From NCBI GenBank assembly GCA_018398585.1, contig JAGTTD010000009.1, positions 16,807,193 through 16,871,192 of the forward strand: 64,000 nt of DNA, in the 5' to 3' direction. The notes beneath the pieces were generated by a model. It searched no databases, was not told where the DNA came from, and worked only from the letters and a program-made list of their open reading frames with translations. Source of the DNA: Simmondsia chinensis (lineage: Eukaryota > Streptophyta > Magnoliopsida > Caryophyllales > Simmondsiaceae). How positions within the stretch are numbered: the first letter of the stretch is position 1; the number at the start of each line of letters is the position of its first letter. Below, in pieces: positions 33,781 through 44,899 of the stretch. Made by a program: the position numbers and the translations under genes.

Positions 33781-35178
33781 TGATAAGTCTAAATTAGTAT
33801 ATCATTATTTATATCATTTTAATATATTAGCCATTTCTACATCAACTTTTTGTCGCTGTTGTTCGGCTTTGCTCGTTTTGAGCTGTTTTGCGGTTTTCTT
33901 GTAAAAGCACCCATTTTATACTAAATCTTGCTAGATTTTATTATCAACCTCAACAAATAAGAGCAAGATACATCAAATAAATAAAAAAATAATCATTAAA
34001 AATCACTCAAAACTCACGCTTAAAGCAGCAAATTCATAAAATAACAGTTTTTTTTTCTTTATTTTTTCAGCCGGGCGGCAAAGTTCTATAGTATTTTATG
34101 ATTCAATTCATTGTACTTGATAGAATATCATCAATATAATTCTTAATTGCAGTTTTGTGAGGTGCTTGAGCAAAGAAATCACAAAAAATAATGGAAGAAC
34201 TCAAGTTGTGCAGCTGCCGCAGGGTGGAGCAAATCAGGATGAGTTTTGATGAATTTTTGCAATTTTTTTTATTCCTAGCTCTACCACTATAAATAGGGGA
34301 GGTTGTACTGTGTTGAATCATCAGTTCTGCACAAAAAAAAATCACAAAAAAATAGGTAGAAAGTAGGAGTAGAATTGAGCGAAGGAAGGAGGAAGGAGGG
34401 AAGAAAGTTTAGTTTGAAATTTTGTATTTTTAATTCTTTCTACCCTTATTCTTTTCTAAGTTCATGAATTTTGTATTTATAATGTCTTATATTAAATTTA
34501 TCACGAGTTCATTTTGTTACTCCAAGGCTACGATGTAGCCTCAGTTGTAATATTCGATTATTTCCAATTCTACGTATTCAATGTTTTGTTATTGCATTGT
34601 TGAAGTGTTTATCATTGTTCTTCATGTGTTTTAAATGCTTGATCACCGTTTAAGACCTATAATAATTCATAATGAGTCTGCGAGGAGATTTATGATGATT
34701 GCTAAGCTGATAAGTGCCACAAATTGAGTGAATGCTCGAGAGAGATTAACGCGATTTGTGTGATTTTTAAGTGAAAATCATAAAGTTTTAAGAACTCTTT
34801 TCTTATTTAAATTCATGCACGAGAGTGATGGGTTAATATTTAAAAGAGCATGCTAAATTTTCCTCGAGAGAGAATATTTAGTAAATTAGAATTTTCAACC
34901 ATCGACCTGCAATAACAACATGAATAACGAGAATAGAAGGGCGTATTGATGCAATTGGGGGAAATCTGATGCCTTGGGTATTATTAAATCTTAAAAAAAT
35001 CTTAAAAATCAATAAGCCTTATTTAAAAATTGGTTAGCATATTTTGCTTTATTTTATTTTATTTTATTTCATATCAACATCTCAATTTTCGATCTTTGAA
35101 ATAGTATTAAAGCTGCTAATTTAGGTACTCGCTCAATAACAATCCTTGTGGGAACGATACTCAACTTACTACTTTACT
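33781..35178 (+). repeat. 3' LTR of element E (1398 bp, 3' end lost)
   Basis: It matches 29025-30495 and starts TGATAAGTCTAAATTAG. It stops after ACTTACTACTTTACT, without the final GATACGACTAGTGCACTT segment of the 5' LTR. Copia D LTR sequence (TTTATTTTTCAAAATTCGCG) resumes at once, so a small deletion spanned the junction. Confidence 0.88.
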
Positions 35179-36624
35179 GCTTTATTTTTCAAAATTCGCG
35201 ACACGTGTCGAATTGTGATTGGTCCCCATTCTTTCACCTTTTTTTTTTTGCACCGTGTGTGACATGTGGCGGGCAGCAATTGGCCCACCTTATGGCACGC
35301 GGATCGTCCAGTAGGACGAGCCAGCGTGTGACACGTGTCATGCGCTGGTTCGTCCGATGCAGTATACGCGGATTGAACTGTTTAAATGCGATTTTGATTC
35401 CTTTTTTTTTTTTTGCTTTGTTTTCCACATGTAAAAATTCATCTTATTAATTTTTATTTTCCAAAATTATTTTATTTTTGTAATTTTTTATTTTTTATTC
35501 TTCTCATGAATAATGTTTGGCAAAATTAATTTATCCATCTTATGGATAAATAATTCATCTCATGAATTCTTTAATATTTTTTCAATGGCAATAAATGCAA
35601 AGGCTTACACGGGGACCTCAGGAAAAATTTAAATCTAGCTCCAAATAGGTTAAATTAATCATCTAGTGAAATAATTTAATTGTCATTTAATGAGACTTAA
35701 TTCCACTAAATAAATCTCACTGCACTCCCGACTTAAATTATTTATTCGATATCTCCCTAATAGACTATATTGATGATAACAATCCACCCATTAGATGTCC
35801 ATGACAAAGGATAAATATAACCACTACCATTATCCTTCTCACAGCTTTTCCATTAGTTACGAACTCAACCTTCATTGAATAATTCATTTTTGCTTGAACA
35901 TATTCATAGCATAAATTCCAAATGTCAAACATTTGAAATACTTTGGCCAAAGATTCCAAATTATTTGCGAATCAACTAAGGGGACATTTGTATCTCATAA
36001 GAGACTATAGATTCCCTATTGATTACCTGAGCCTTGTCATACTTCACGCCGCTACCCAATGTACGTGGCATTTCAGTCATTCGTTTAGACCTTACTTATA
36101 GTACACCAAAGTAACTGCCGCTCCATACACAAGTCTAGAATACTCTAAGGATGTAGAGTCATCTTTCAAACAGTATAATATGAATCACTCATCTCTGATA
36201 GTAGTCTAGAAATAAGTAATCTACATGGTCCAACTCAGTGTATCAATCATATTAAACACACTAACCTAACACTTTTGGATCTCCATCCACATGACCAAGA
36301 CAAGTCATCTAAAGTGTCGCGTTATAGCCTTAACATAAAAATGGTCCAAACTTGTCTTCGACTACGAGTCTTTCGAACAACAATCCATGCTATTTGTTCC
36401 AAGTCTATCTGTGGCTTAGTCTCATAAACCACTTAGAACAAATATGTAAATTGTAGTATGAGGAAAACATCCATCTCATAGATGTTTCCAAAACTAAAAT
36501 CACATGCAGTATAAATGCTTGCTTACACAAATTTAACTTGGAAACAACTGTGACTTCAATTTTATTTATTAATTAAAATAATATATCCAGAATAAATTTG
36601 GATTTCAGGACACTATTCCTGATA
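35179..36624 (-). repeat. 5' LTR of copia D, second part
   Basis: It continues the LTR begun at 28207 and matches 24126-25572. It includes the adjacent palindromes CAAATG-TCAAA-CATTTG (35919-35935) and CTTTGGCCAAAG (35941-35952). The end GTTTCAGGACACTATTCCTGATA-like sequence is followed by the target duplication ATGTC. Confidence 0.9.
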
Positions 36625-37416
36625 ATGTCCACCATAAGTAGTAGAGTGGAAGGTTTGGATGATCTTTTTTCACAAATCAGTGGAAGCTCCAATATACACT
36701 TTGCCTTTAATCCTCACAATTTCATTCAGGACAATCAATTCAGCTTTTTCTATGGATGAATTACTCACAATGTAGGCTGTAATACAATCAGTAGCAAACT
36801 TATTCCCTTCATAGGACTCGTACACTTCCTCCATCCAATAAGGCAGGACAGATGAAATAGCCGAGCAGGAGCTAGATCCACTGCCTTCCAACCTTTGAGA
36901 GAGGGCATAGGCAACAAGGTTCTCTCTTCCACTGCATTACTCAATACAATAAATCAATCCCAACATCTTTATAAGTCCCTTTCTTTGCACTCTCGTGGTG
37001 ATCTTCTGCTCCAGAATATATTTGAGACTCTGCTAGTCAGTTCTAATAACAAAATGATGTCGCTTAAGGTAGTGCATCCACTTCTGAATAGCTAACAAGA
37101 TGGCTAAATACTCTTTTTCATAAATTGAGAGCTGTTGATTTCTTGGACTAAGGCCCTGACGGGGGAAGGCCGCTGGTCTCTCCTGCTGAGAAAGCACTGC
37201 CCCAATTCTCATGCTGCTAGCATTAGTTTCCAGTACAAAAGGCTTTCCAAAATAAGGCATAATTAGGACTAGTGTAGAACACATAACTAACTTGAGGTGT
37301 TCAAATGCTTCTTGAGCAACTTCAGACCACAGGAATGCATCCTTCTTCAAGAGATCAGTTAAGGGCTTGGCCAACTCTCCATATCCAACAATGAACTTCC
37401 TATAGTGTCCGGTCAA
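36625..37416 (-). pseudogene. Gypsy C integrase zinc finger and RNase H
   Basis: Minus strand. RNase H (37416-37033): MTGHYRKFIVGYGELAKPLT, DLLKKDAFLWSEVAQEAF, FVLETNASSMRIGAVLSQ (Asp changed to Asn in TDAS) and KEYLAILLAIQKWMHYLKRH. Then 36891-36670: VLPYWMEEVYESYEGNKFA and EIVRIKGKVYIGASTDL, leading into the zinc finger TYGGH. This joins across copia D to SGIDVTYKRL at 23300. The RNase H C-end between 37033 and 36891 is damaged. Confidence 0.88.
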
Positions 37417-38330
37417 TCAAAAGAAACCTTCCAACTGCTTGAGATTTTGAGGAACATGCCAATCTCTCATTGCTTGTATCTTACTAGGATCTGTTGCCAC
37501 ACCTTCCTTAGAAACTATGTGTACCAAGTATTCCACTTCAATCTGACCAAATGAACACTTGGCCAACTTAGCATAAACCTTATTCTTGCACACAATCTGA
37601 AAGACTTGCCTCAAATGCTTGACATGTGCTTCAATGGAGAGACTATAAACCAGTATTTCATCGAAAAACACCAACCCAAACTTGCTCAAATGAACTTTAA
37701 ACACATGATTCATCAATGCCTGAAAGGTAGCCTGAGCATTTGTCAAGCCAAAAGGCATAACCACAAATTTATAATGTCCGTGATGTTTCCTGAAGGCGGT
37801 CTTTTAAATATCCTCATCCATCACTTGGATCTAGTGATATCCCTGCCTCAAGTCTAACTTAGAGTAGTACTGGGAACAATTTAACTCGTCAAACAGATTG
37901 TCTATAACCAGAATTGGATCCTTGATGGCGAGAGAGTTGAGATGCCTATAATCCACACACATTCGAGATGAACCACCCTTCTTCTTAACAAGAATCATCG
38001 GAGAAGCAAAGGGGTTGTGGCTGTGTCTAATGAAGTTTGTCTTAAATAACTCTTCAACTTGTTTATTAATCTCACTTTTCTGGGAGTGAGGATACTTATA
38101 AAGTCTTAAATTCACGGGATTGGAATTAACCTTGAGAAGAATAGCATGATCCAGAACCGTCTTAGGAGGCAAGGTAGATGGCAGTGAAAAAACATCCTCA
38201 TACTCATGTAGCAACTATCCAATGGAAGGATAGGAAGTCCCTTGGGTTGCATCAACACCTGCAGTGATGGAAAACAACTGGCCAATCCACTGATACTTCC
38301 CTTTCCTGACCATTTTCTCAAGGTTATTCC
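37417..38330 (-). pseudogene. Gypsy C reverse transcriptase
   Basis: Minus strand. From 38214: DHAILLKVNSNPVNLRLYKY, SPMILVKKKGGSSRMCVDYR, YYSKLDLRQGYH, a break, then [20 protein letters not shown]. The catalytic box FFDEILVYS has FFDE at 37657-37668 in place of FFDD. VEYLVHIVSKEGVATDPSK ends the fingers-palm part. A stop-containing gap lies at 37765-37830, and a further frameshift near 37417. Confidence 0.92.
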
Positions 38331-38860
38331 CTTTCATCATCACAGTCTTTTCTCTATAATCCCTTACAACACCATACTTTGTCCTTCCTTTTCAAAAGAC
38401 ATAGATAGTTGACCAAAATCAAAGAGTAAGGGACTAATGGTCTTCATCTAATCAACAACAAGGATCATATCACATCCTCCCAATTTAGTACTCTGAAATC
38501 ATACTCAAATTGGTGTCCTTTCATCCTCTAGCAAAACCCTTTACACTTCAACTGTGTGATCATGGAATTCCCATCAGCCACTGTGACAGCTAAGGGGCCG
38601 GTCTTGACCATTTCATGCCAACCTGCTTCACAACCTAGGCATCCACAAAGCTATGTGTTTTGCCGCTGTTAATCAAGATCAACAAATTCGTATGTCCCAC
38701 CTCTCCTTTAATTCTTATCGTGTTATAAGAGCCATTTCTAGTGAGGGCCCTGACAGATATCTCCATTTCATCATTCCTAGATTCCTCGTGATCCTCCTCT
38801 TCTTACTCTTTAGAGATTTCTTCTATTTCCTGAACCTCATTGTCCTTACAGGCACCTGCT
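38331..38860 (-). pseudogene. Gypsy C aspartic protease remnant
   Basis: Minus-strand text is fragmentary: NTIRIKGEVGHTNLLILI and NSGKTHSFVDA (about 38640-38720), then TVADGNSMITQLKCKGF, CDMILVV and PLLFDFGQLSM (about 38410). DSGST is altered to NSGKT. It aligns in order with the proteases of A and B. Frames change several times. Confidence 0.75.
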
Positions 38861-39979
38861 TCTGTGATAGTCATTAGCAGCTTGGGATTACATTTGTGTC
38901 CAAAGAAATACTTTTGATTGCATTTGAAACACAACCTCTGATTCTTCTTTTCTTTCAAACTCAAAGTCCTTAATTCACTAATAGAGGTAGCCTGCTATTG
39001 AGATGATGACTATGGAGCCTTGGACCTAGGTCCATCAGAACTAGCCAAGACCGTGGCCTCTGTCAATTAAGCTTAAGAAAAGGCCTAAGTCAAGGTTCCA
39101 AGATTCAATGCCTTAACTAAGTTTTTAATCCTAGGTTTGAGGCCACTTATGAAATTAGATATGTAATAAGACGCACTAGCTCTGGGATTAATTGTCAAAA
39201 TCCTAGCTCTCAAGTTCTCAAAACGAGTCATATATTCTCTCACAGATGAAGTTTGAGCGAGTTTATTGAAGTGATCAATCACCTCACCAGAATCCTCTTC
39301 TCCATACCTCTCACAAAGTTCATTCACAAATTCGTCCATGTCACACAAGAATTGTTGCAAACTATACTATAACATCGGACTTCCTGATCCCGTTAGAGAT
39401 ATACTGCAACTAACTCTACTCTCTCAATTTCATCAATAATATAGAATCAAAAATACCTTTCGCATCTCCTGATCCATGACTGAAGTTGCTTTGCATCAAA
39501 TATATCAATCTCCACACACGGTTGTCTGAATCCTTGAGTCCTTCCGCCAGCAGTTCCATTCTCACTGGATCCAGATGATTGAGGTTGTATAGTATCAGGA
39601 GGACGATCATGCGGAGTAGCAGTAGATAGCACTCCTACTCTAGGAGGATGTTTTTGCCGAGTGATCTATTGATGCAATCCATTAAGCTTCAATTTAGTTT
39701 GTTGAGAATGCCGATCAAACTTCTTAGCTAGCTTTTGATCCTACGATTGCTACATTCTTGCATACATCTCCTCCATTTGAACTCTCAATTGCTCAAATTT
39801 ATTGACCTCCACATTAGCTCTAGTGTTTGCACCCAAAGTTGCAACGTAAGCTGCATTTCCAGTCTCATTTGCTCGAGTAGTTACTCCACCAGCCATTAAT
39901 ACTGTCTTCTTGTGTCTAGCCAACTCCAAACAATCGATCAAGTAATTAATCGGCCGCAAACACAAGCTCTGATACCAAT
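38861..39979 (-). pseudogene. Gypsy C gag
   Basis: Minus strand. The start is near 39900 (MAGGVTTRANETGNAAYVAT), followed by RVQMEEMYARM and a linker. Then TQGFRQPCVEIDIFDAKQLQ and SWIRRCERYF (39447-39632). The capsid-like part is MDEFVNELCERYGEEDSGEV, REYMTRFENLRARIL and YISNFISGLKPRIKNLVKAL (39085-39360). A damaged zinc knuckle (CFKCNQKYFFGHKC type) lies at about 38890-38935. The primer site, read on the minus strand as TGGTATCAGAGC, is at 39967-39978. Confidence 0.88.
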
Positions 39980-40342
39980 TGTTACGATTCAAGATCAAAC
40001 TTGAATGATAAACTTGAGATATAAGAGTATGACATGAGAAAAAAAGTGAAAGAGATGAGAATTAGAGCGAAAATTGGGGTTGAGAGAGAGAATTAGATCA
40101 ATTTCATTGAATGACTTTCAATTATAAGATATTTTGCTTACTTATACTCAAAAAAATAGACGGCTGACACTACACATGAAAAACAAGCTTAAAACCAGAC
40201 TTAAGCATTTTCCCTCCAAAAACATACTTAGCTGCTAACCACCTTACCCGCTATTCTCGTCAGATTTACAATTTGAATGCAATCGACAATTGCACATCTA
40301 AAATTTAACTAAAAATGCGTAAAATCCTTCACAATCATGACA
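39980..40342 (-). repeat. 5' LTR of gypsy C (363 bp)
   Basis: Plus-strand start TGTTACGATTC next to the primer site, end CAATCATGACA. It is nearly the same as 21770-22130. The terminal palindrome pairs TTACGATTCAAG with CTTGAATGATAA (two mismatches). Confidence 0.93.
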
Positions 40343-41206
40343 CCTGATGATGATATTTTCCTTGGAGGAGCCTACGTTTTCTTTGTGAAAATGTTTAGCT
40401 TCTTCATTTTGAATACCAGCTTATGACTGTAACCCCTGTAGAGGTATAGGGTAAGGCATACGAATCTCCATGATGCTAGTTAATTAGAAGCAAAGACTGT
40501 GTGCCAATGGTCATATGCAAGAAACACAATTGCTTACTCTTCATCCTTACAGAGGAGGACGGTACTGTCGTTCCTCCAATTGCTTCTTTACAAACCTCTT
40601 AAATATTTCACAATCGCGCGTGGAGTGTTCATCCATGATATGCCATTTACAGTGATCCTCTGGCAATCTCAACATGGTTTTAGGAAACCTCAATGTTCCT
40701 GATTCGAGCAGCCTATGAAGCAAAGCGTTGGCCACAACCATATCGTCTGTCAACATTCAACCTGCATGGAGATCCACCATTAGTTTGGTTGTTATGGGGA
40801 TGATAAGGCCTTAATACCTCAACGACATTGATCTGGGCAAGACTAGGGAAGGGTTCTTTGTCAACGCCTATTTGTCCTTCTTCGGGGAATATTAATTCCC
40901 TTGCTTCTATGGCATCCTAAACCACATTTCTAAAAATCAAGCAATTCCTTGTTGAACGGGTCAACAAATTGTACGAATTACAGGATACCTTTCTCTGTTA
41001 AAACTCAAGTCAGGTTTTCCTTATTTACCCCTAATCCTGAGTTTATTATTTCCCTTAAGCTAATCGAATATCACATCAACTCTATAGAGGTCAAAAGTGT
41101 ATTTTCGGAAGTCTCGGGACTAATAAGACTTCCTGGCTTTAATATCCTTCTTGACCAAAGTATTAAAACACAAAGGAGGCCCTTTGACGTATTCAGTAGT
41201 GTCAAC
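40343..41206 (-). pseudogene. Tat-1 gag C-terminal, zinc-binding part
   Basis: The minus-strand frame 40756-40547 reads MVVANALLHRLLESGTLRFP and HCKWHIMDEHSTRDCEIFKR. The CKWH...H...C pattern is the knuckle found after gag in Tat/Ogre elements. The stretch 40757-41206 has partial frames only. The segment continues into 21769 once gypsy C is removed. Confidence 0.7.
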
Positions 41207-43213
41207 CTAGTATGGAGGATCTTCTATTAAGTCGTGTATGTAAGTTCCATACACGCTATTTTTCTTAAGGCTTTCTTCTTTTCGGATAATGTCGTATCTA
41301 GGGGCATATTCTGCCAGCTGAAGAAGCTTCGTAAAGTAAAAGCCTTCTAATTTTTTCCTAAATTCAATATCCAAGTTACTTAAGGCCAGCTTGGCGTACT
41401 CAAGTTTAGGAAGGGTTACTATGCATTTTAATCTGGCCCCCTTTAACTGGTTAATATAGTCTTTCACAGACTCGCCTAGCTTTTGCCTAATACGAACCAA
41501 GTCTGACATGGATGTTCCTAATTCCATTCTTGGGAATTAGGCTTGGAATTGTTTGGAAAGTGTCCCTAACAATAGATAGAATTAGGGGGTAGGCTGATAT
41601 ACCACTGGAAAGCAGTCCTAGTTAATGAGCTAGAGAACACCCTACATTTGAGACATTAGTTATCTGCCACTTCTTAATAATGGCAATTAAGTCTTGCCAA
41701 ATGTTTGAGGCCAGAAATAGTCCCTTCCCTTGAAAAGTAGGTGAGCTTGGGGATCTTGTATCCTCGATGAAAAGGGTAATCCATGTCTATGTGGTTAGGG
41801 TAAAGTTTACTATGTAGGGGTCTATTGATACTTACGAGACCCAGCCCATACATTTTGCTCAATTAGGGAAGCTAATTGGTCCTGGAAGGGGAGGTTAGAC
41901 ACATGATTCTTCACCTACCACTACCTCCAAGTGGGTAAGGATCTCGAGGCAGATTTGTAGGATACCACTGAGCACCCATCACAATCTGGTTTAGGAATGG
42001 TTGTTGCCCCCAAACCCTGGGTGAGCCCCTTGATCATACTAGCCAAGCACTTGATTGACCATAGCAGCACAAGGGGTTACATGGCATGCCTGGAAGTACA
42101 CAAGTGTTAGCAGGTTGTTGGTTCATCCTTGCCTAATTAATCCCTAAGTCATGATCATGAGGAAGTGGGTCGTTAATTTGACCACCCCCCCCCCCCCCCC
42201 CCCTCCCCCTAGTATCATAAGCATGGAGAGGTACAAGATGAGAAGTCTAGTTCTCGAAAGTGGGGGCCTGACCTTGCACTCCTACTTCAAGCCTTGAGTG
42301 GGCCCGGAGGCAACCTCTACTACCTGAAGAGGGTATGAATGGTTATGTCCCCTGTCAAGGACAGGTAACATAGGACCATTGGCGTTGAGGTCCTTCGTGG
42401 TCAGAGAGCAACTCTGATAAAATGGCCTAGTAGCCCCAAGGGGCACGTTGTCACTTCTACAGCTAGATTCCATGTGTGTAACACCTGAGTTAGCCATAAT
42501 TAGGCTCTTCTTTCACTAAGGGAATGTGTAGTCAACTTGAAAACATAGCGACCGCGGAATCAAGGGTACCTCATGAGGGTAACCAACTAGTATTTATGGA
42601 AGAGATACAAGTCTAAGCTGCCTGATATCCTCATAACGACTTGGACCAAGCCATTTTGAGCCTTAGCTTGTCTAACATAGATAGGTTCAACTTCAACCAC
42701 CTTCTGCCTTGCAACGCCCTTAGTGATAAGGGTAGCAGTGGAAGACAAGGTCGAGTTCATTTCTACTAAGACTCTATCAGTTTCTTTATGAAGCCTTTCA
42801 TTCAAAGAAGTTCTAACATTGTTAATTATGGCAACCATAGCGGCAAAGTTTTCACTATAAGTCGCTAGACTGCGCTCTATTTTAGTATGCTATCTTTAGA
42901 AAGCTTCCCTCATCTTTTGTTAGGCTCATTGGTCCATAATCTCTATACGATGCTTTAGCATAGCCATGAAACTCTTGAGAGAATGGCCATCGAGCCTAAT
43001 CCGTTCATCCTCTGGGATGTCATCATTACCACCGCTTTTGATGCCATGGTCGTGACTTGGTTTAACCCTTCGAGATATGGAACTTTGCTCTAGAATGTGA
43101 TTAAGCGGGGATCCAACCAAGGCTAAGCCATCTGGCTCTTTATGCTCGAGGGCACTGGACCTCCTCGTCTTAACCATTGGTGAATGTCTGGCAAGTATGC
43201 TCTGGTAATCCAT
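41207..43213 (-). pseudogene. Tat-1 gag (N-terminal and capsid parts)
   Basis: The capsid-like block 41527-41207 reads SMSDLVRIRQKLGESVKDYI, NQLKGARLKCIVTLPKLEYA, LALSNLDIEFRKKLEGFYF and LLQLAEYAPRYDIIRKEES. It is a clear match to Tat/Ogre gag. The N-terminal part is spread over 43213-42926, 42838-42587 and 42497-42282, with SSALEHKEPDGLALVGS and VRTSLNERLHKETDRVLVEM. A start Met at 43213 is plausible but unproven. The run of C at 42185-42203 interrupts the frame. Confidence 0.78.
42185..42203. repeat. Poly-C / poly-G tract
   Basis: A run of 19 C on the plus strand, then TCCCCC. On the gag-coding strand it is a long G run that could form G-quadruplex structure and is prone to length change. 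It lies in the broken part of Tat-1 gag. Confidence 0.9.
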
Positions 43214-44565
43214 GATGGGCTAAATACAATGAAGTCTTGTTTCAGGCTCCCACTATGGTTGTACAAAAGCGTGTTTGCTCTATTTCGTATTAAGTGTTTG
43301 TGTCTGTGCTCACCATAAATGTGAAAACAAAACAAACATGTAGAAGGAACTCACCTTAACTAGGGAGTGAGCCTAATTATGAACTACACGTCTTTGACCT
43401 CAACCACTCACCGGTTTCAAAGAAAAGGTTGTGGCATGTTGGTGTATCTGACTTCAGTTATACCGTGATTTCTACTTACCCTTCATTCCATAACATTTTT
43501 GCTAAATGTTTTTGTGGATTTTTTTGCATATTTTAATGACAGGAAATTAAAAGGATATGGGCCAAGCTCAAGTGGCAGTCTTTGTGAAAGGGCAAGGCCT
43601 GCAGGCACCTTTCCTCATACACCTAAAAGTAAGGAACTGGGGTGGAGATAAATCGAAGAGCTCAGCAATCCCCTTGTAAGCCAGAGTTAATAAGGTTTTT
43701 AAGCCAGACACCCTTGACATATAATAACTCAAATTCATTTAGGTCTGACAACATTAAAATGGATTAAATGGTATTTGGGTCACTGGATTAGGACTAATGC
43801 AATCAAGGGACAAGCCTTGGCCGTCAAAGCCTTAAACTAAAGCCTCAAATCTCAACTTGTCGATATGTGGGAACAGATTAAAACTGGAAAGTCATTGCTG
43901 AAACTCAAGAACTGTATTACTATAAAGGTAAGTAGAGCAAAGATCTATGTCACGCTATGCCTTGCTAAGTTATGCTACTCCTAAGGAAAAAGCACAACTA
44001 TGTTGTAAAAGAAAAACTTAAAGAAGTTTTGTAATGAGTACATATGTGTGCTCTTTTGGACTTAAGTAGAGTCCTTTACTTATAGAAAACCAGAAATAAT
44101 GGATGCTCCCCTTTTCAAGGCAACTCCACCCACGTCTAGCCACTAAACATTCTTGCGCATATAAATCTTCGATGAACGTGCCCTGAATTCAGTATTGGTG
44201 GGAAATCATTTGTGCCCATGTCCAAATTATTAGCGGAAGTCTTCTCTAGAAGCCCACAATATATAAGATTAAGCTTAATGCCAAAGTAACAGAAATTATG
44301 CTTGAAATAACTACTTCGAGCTTGAGAACCGCTTGTCTTGCTGCCTTCCTAATAGCCCTTCGAGCTCAAGCTCACTTCACCCCTCAACCATCTCGAGCCT
44401 CGAGTGGCTAAGCCCCTTGTCCAGGGTAATTATCTTCTTAGGATGCTAGGGCTTGAGACGCCATTGTCTTAATACTTAAAGTCCTGACTTCCTTAGAGAA
44501 GGCCCTAATGTGGCACACTGCTCAAAAAGGTGTCAGCCCAACCCCCTCAAAATTAGGGTGTAAAT
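43214..44565 (-). repeat. Tat-1 leader and probable 5' LTR
   Basis: 43900-44560 matches 54170-54830 in the same orientation, for example AGTTATGCTACTCCTA, GAAGAAGTTTTGT-like text, GCCCTTCGAGCTCAAGCTC and TCGAGCCTCGAGTGGC. That second copy ends at a polypurine tract, so both are LTRs. The LTR-leader border near 43265 is inferred from a weak PBS-like GTGGGAGCCTGAAAC (minus strand, about 43230-43250). No protein is seen. Confidence 0.65.
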
Positions 44566-44899
44566 TGTGATGTCATTCCATACTCATGTTAAAGTGGAGC
44601 CCAAATACTAGACATAATTTGCATTATTACAAATATACAAATCCATTATCTGGAAATATACAAATGCATTTAGAATAGCATAGTGATGTCATCTTGTAAA
44701 ACTTGTGTCATTTTATGCATTCTCTCTCTTCTTTTCTTTTTTTAAACATGATATTTATGGTATTTTATATTCATCTCATGAATTTGGGAGTGCCACTTAT
44801 TACTTATTGGCTACGATATGTGGACTACAAGCCCCTTCTGGATCTCATCCTCTCCCATATTTGGTTGTGGACGTCTCTTTCTCTATCATATTCTGGCAG
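44566..44899. other. Unassigned spacer between Tat-1 LTR and LINE
   Basis: It has a short direct repeat, ATATACAAATxCATT, at about 44633 and 44657. Two overlapping short ORFs at 44703-44914 are hydrophobic and show no motif. The right part (44820-44900) may belong to the LINE. Confidence 0.4.

Larger units (their letters stand above)
29025..35178 (+). mobile_element. Athila-like non-autonomous element E, inserted in copia D LTR
   Basis: Both LTRs begin TGATAAGTCTAA. The 5' LTR is 29025-30547. The internal region 30548-33780 has a tRNA-Asp-type primer site, a gag remnant, a 94-bp tandem repeat and a G-rich polypurine tract. The 3' LTR is 33781-35178 and lacks its last 50 or so bases. No protease, RT, RNase H or integrase is visible, so it would need proteins from a related autonomous element. 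Confidence 0.88.
23292..36624 (-). mobile_element. Ty1/copia element D, inserted in gypsy C and split by element E
   Basis: A copia element on the minus strand with unusually long LTRs of about 2.3 kb (23292-25572; 28207-29024 joined to 35179-36624). The internal region is only about 2.6 kb. Flanking bases GTGTC (23287-23291) and ATGTC (36625-36629) are a target duplication with one mismatch. Copia identity comes from the minus-strand RT and integrase motifs and the initiator-Met primer site. Confidence 0.9.
21770..40342 (-). mobile_element. Ty3/gypsy element C, host of copia D, inserted in Tat-1
   Basis: An LTR-to-LTR element on the minus strand: 5' LTR 39980-40342, 3' LTR 21770-22130. The flanking bases are CCGGA (21765-21769) and CCTGA (40343-40347), a target duplication with one mismatch. 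Its integrase is interrupted at 23291/36625 by copia D, and the zinc-finger text GGHSGI becomes continuous when D is removed. Without D the element is about 5.2 kb. Confidence 0.92.

Noticed and set aside
35148..35450. 100-codon ORF across the end of element E and copia D LTR
   Set aside because: It crosses an insertion junction and lies in LTR sequence; the matching region near 24110-24400 has no corresponding protein.
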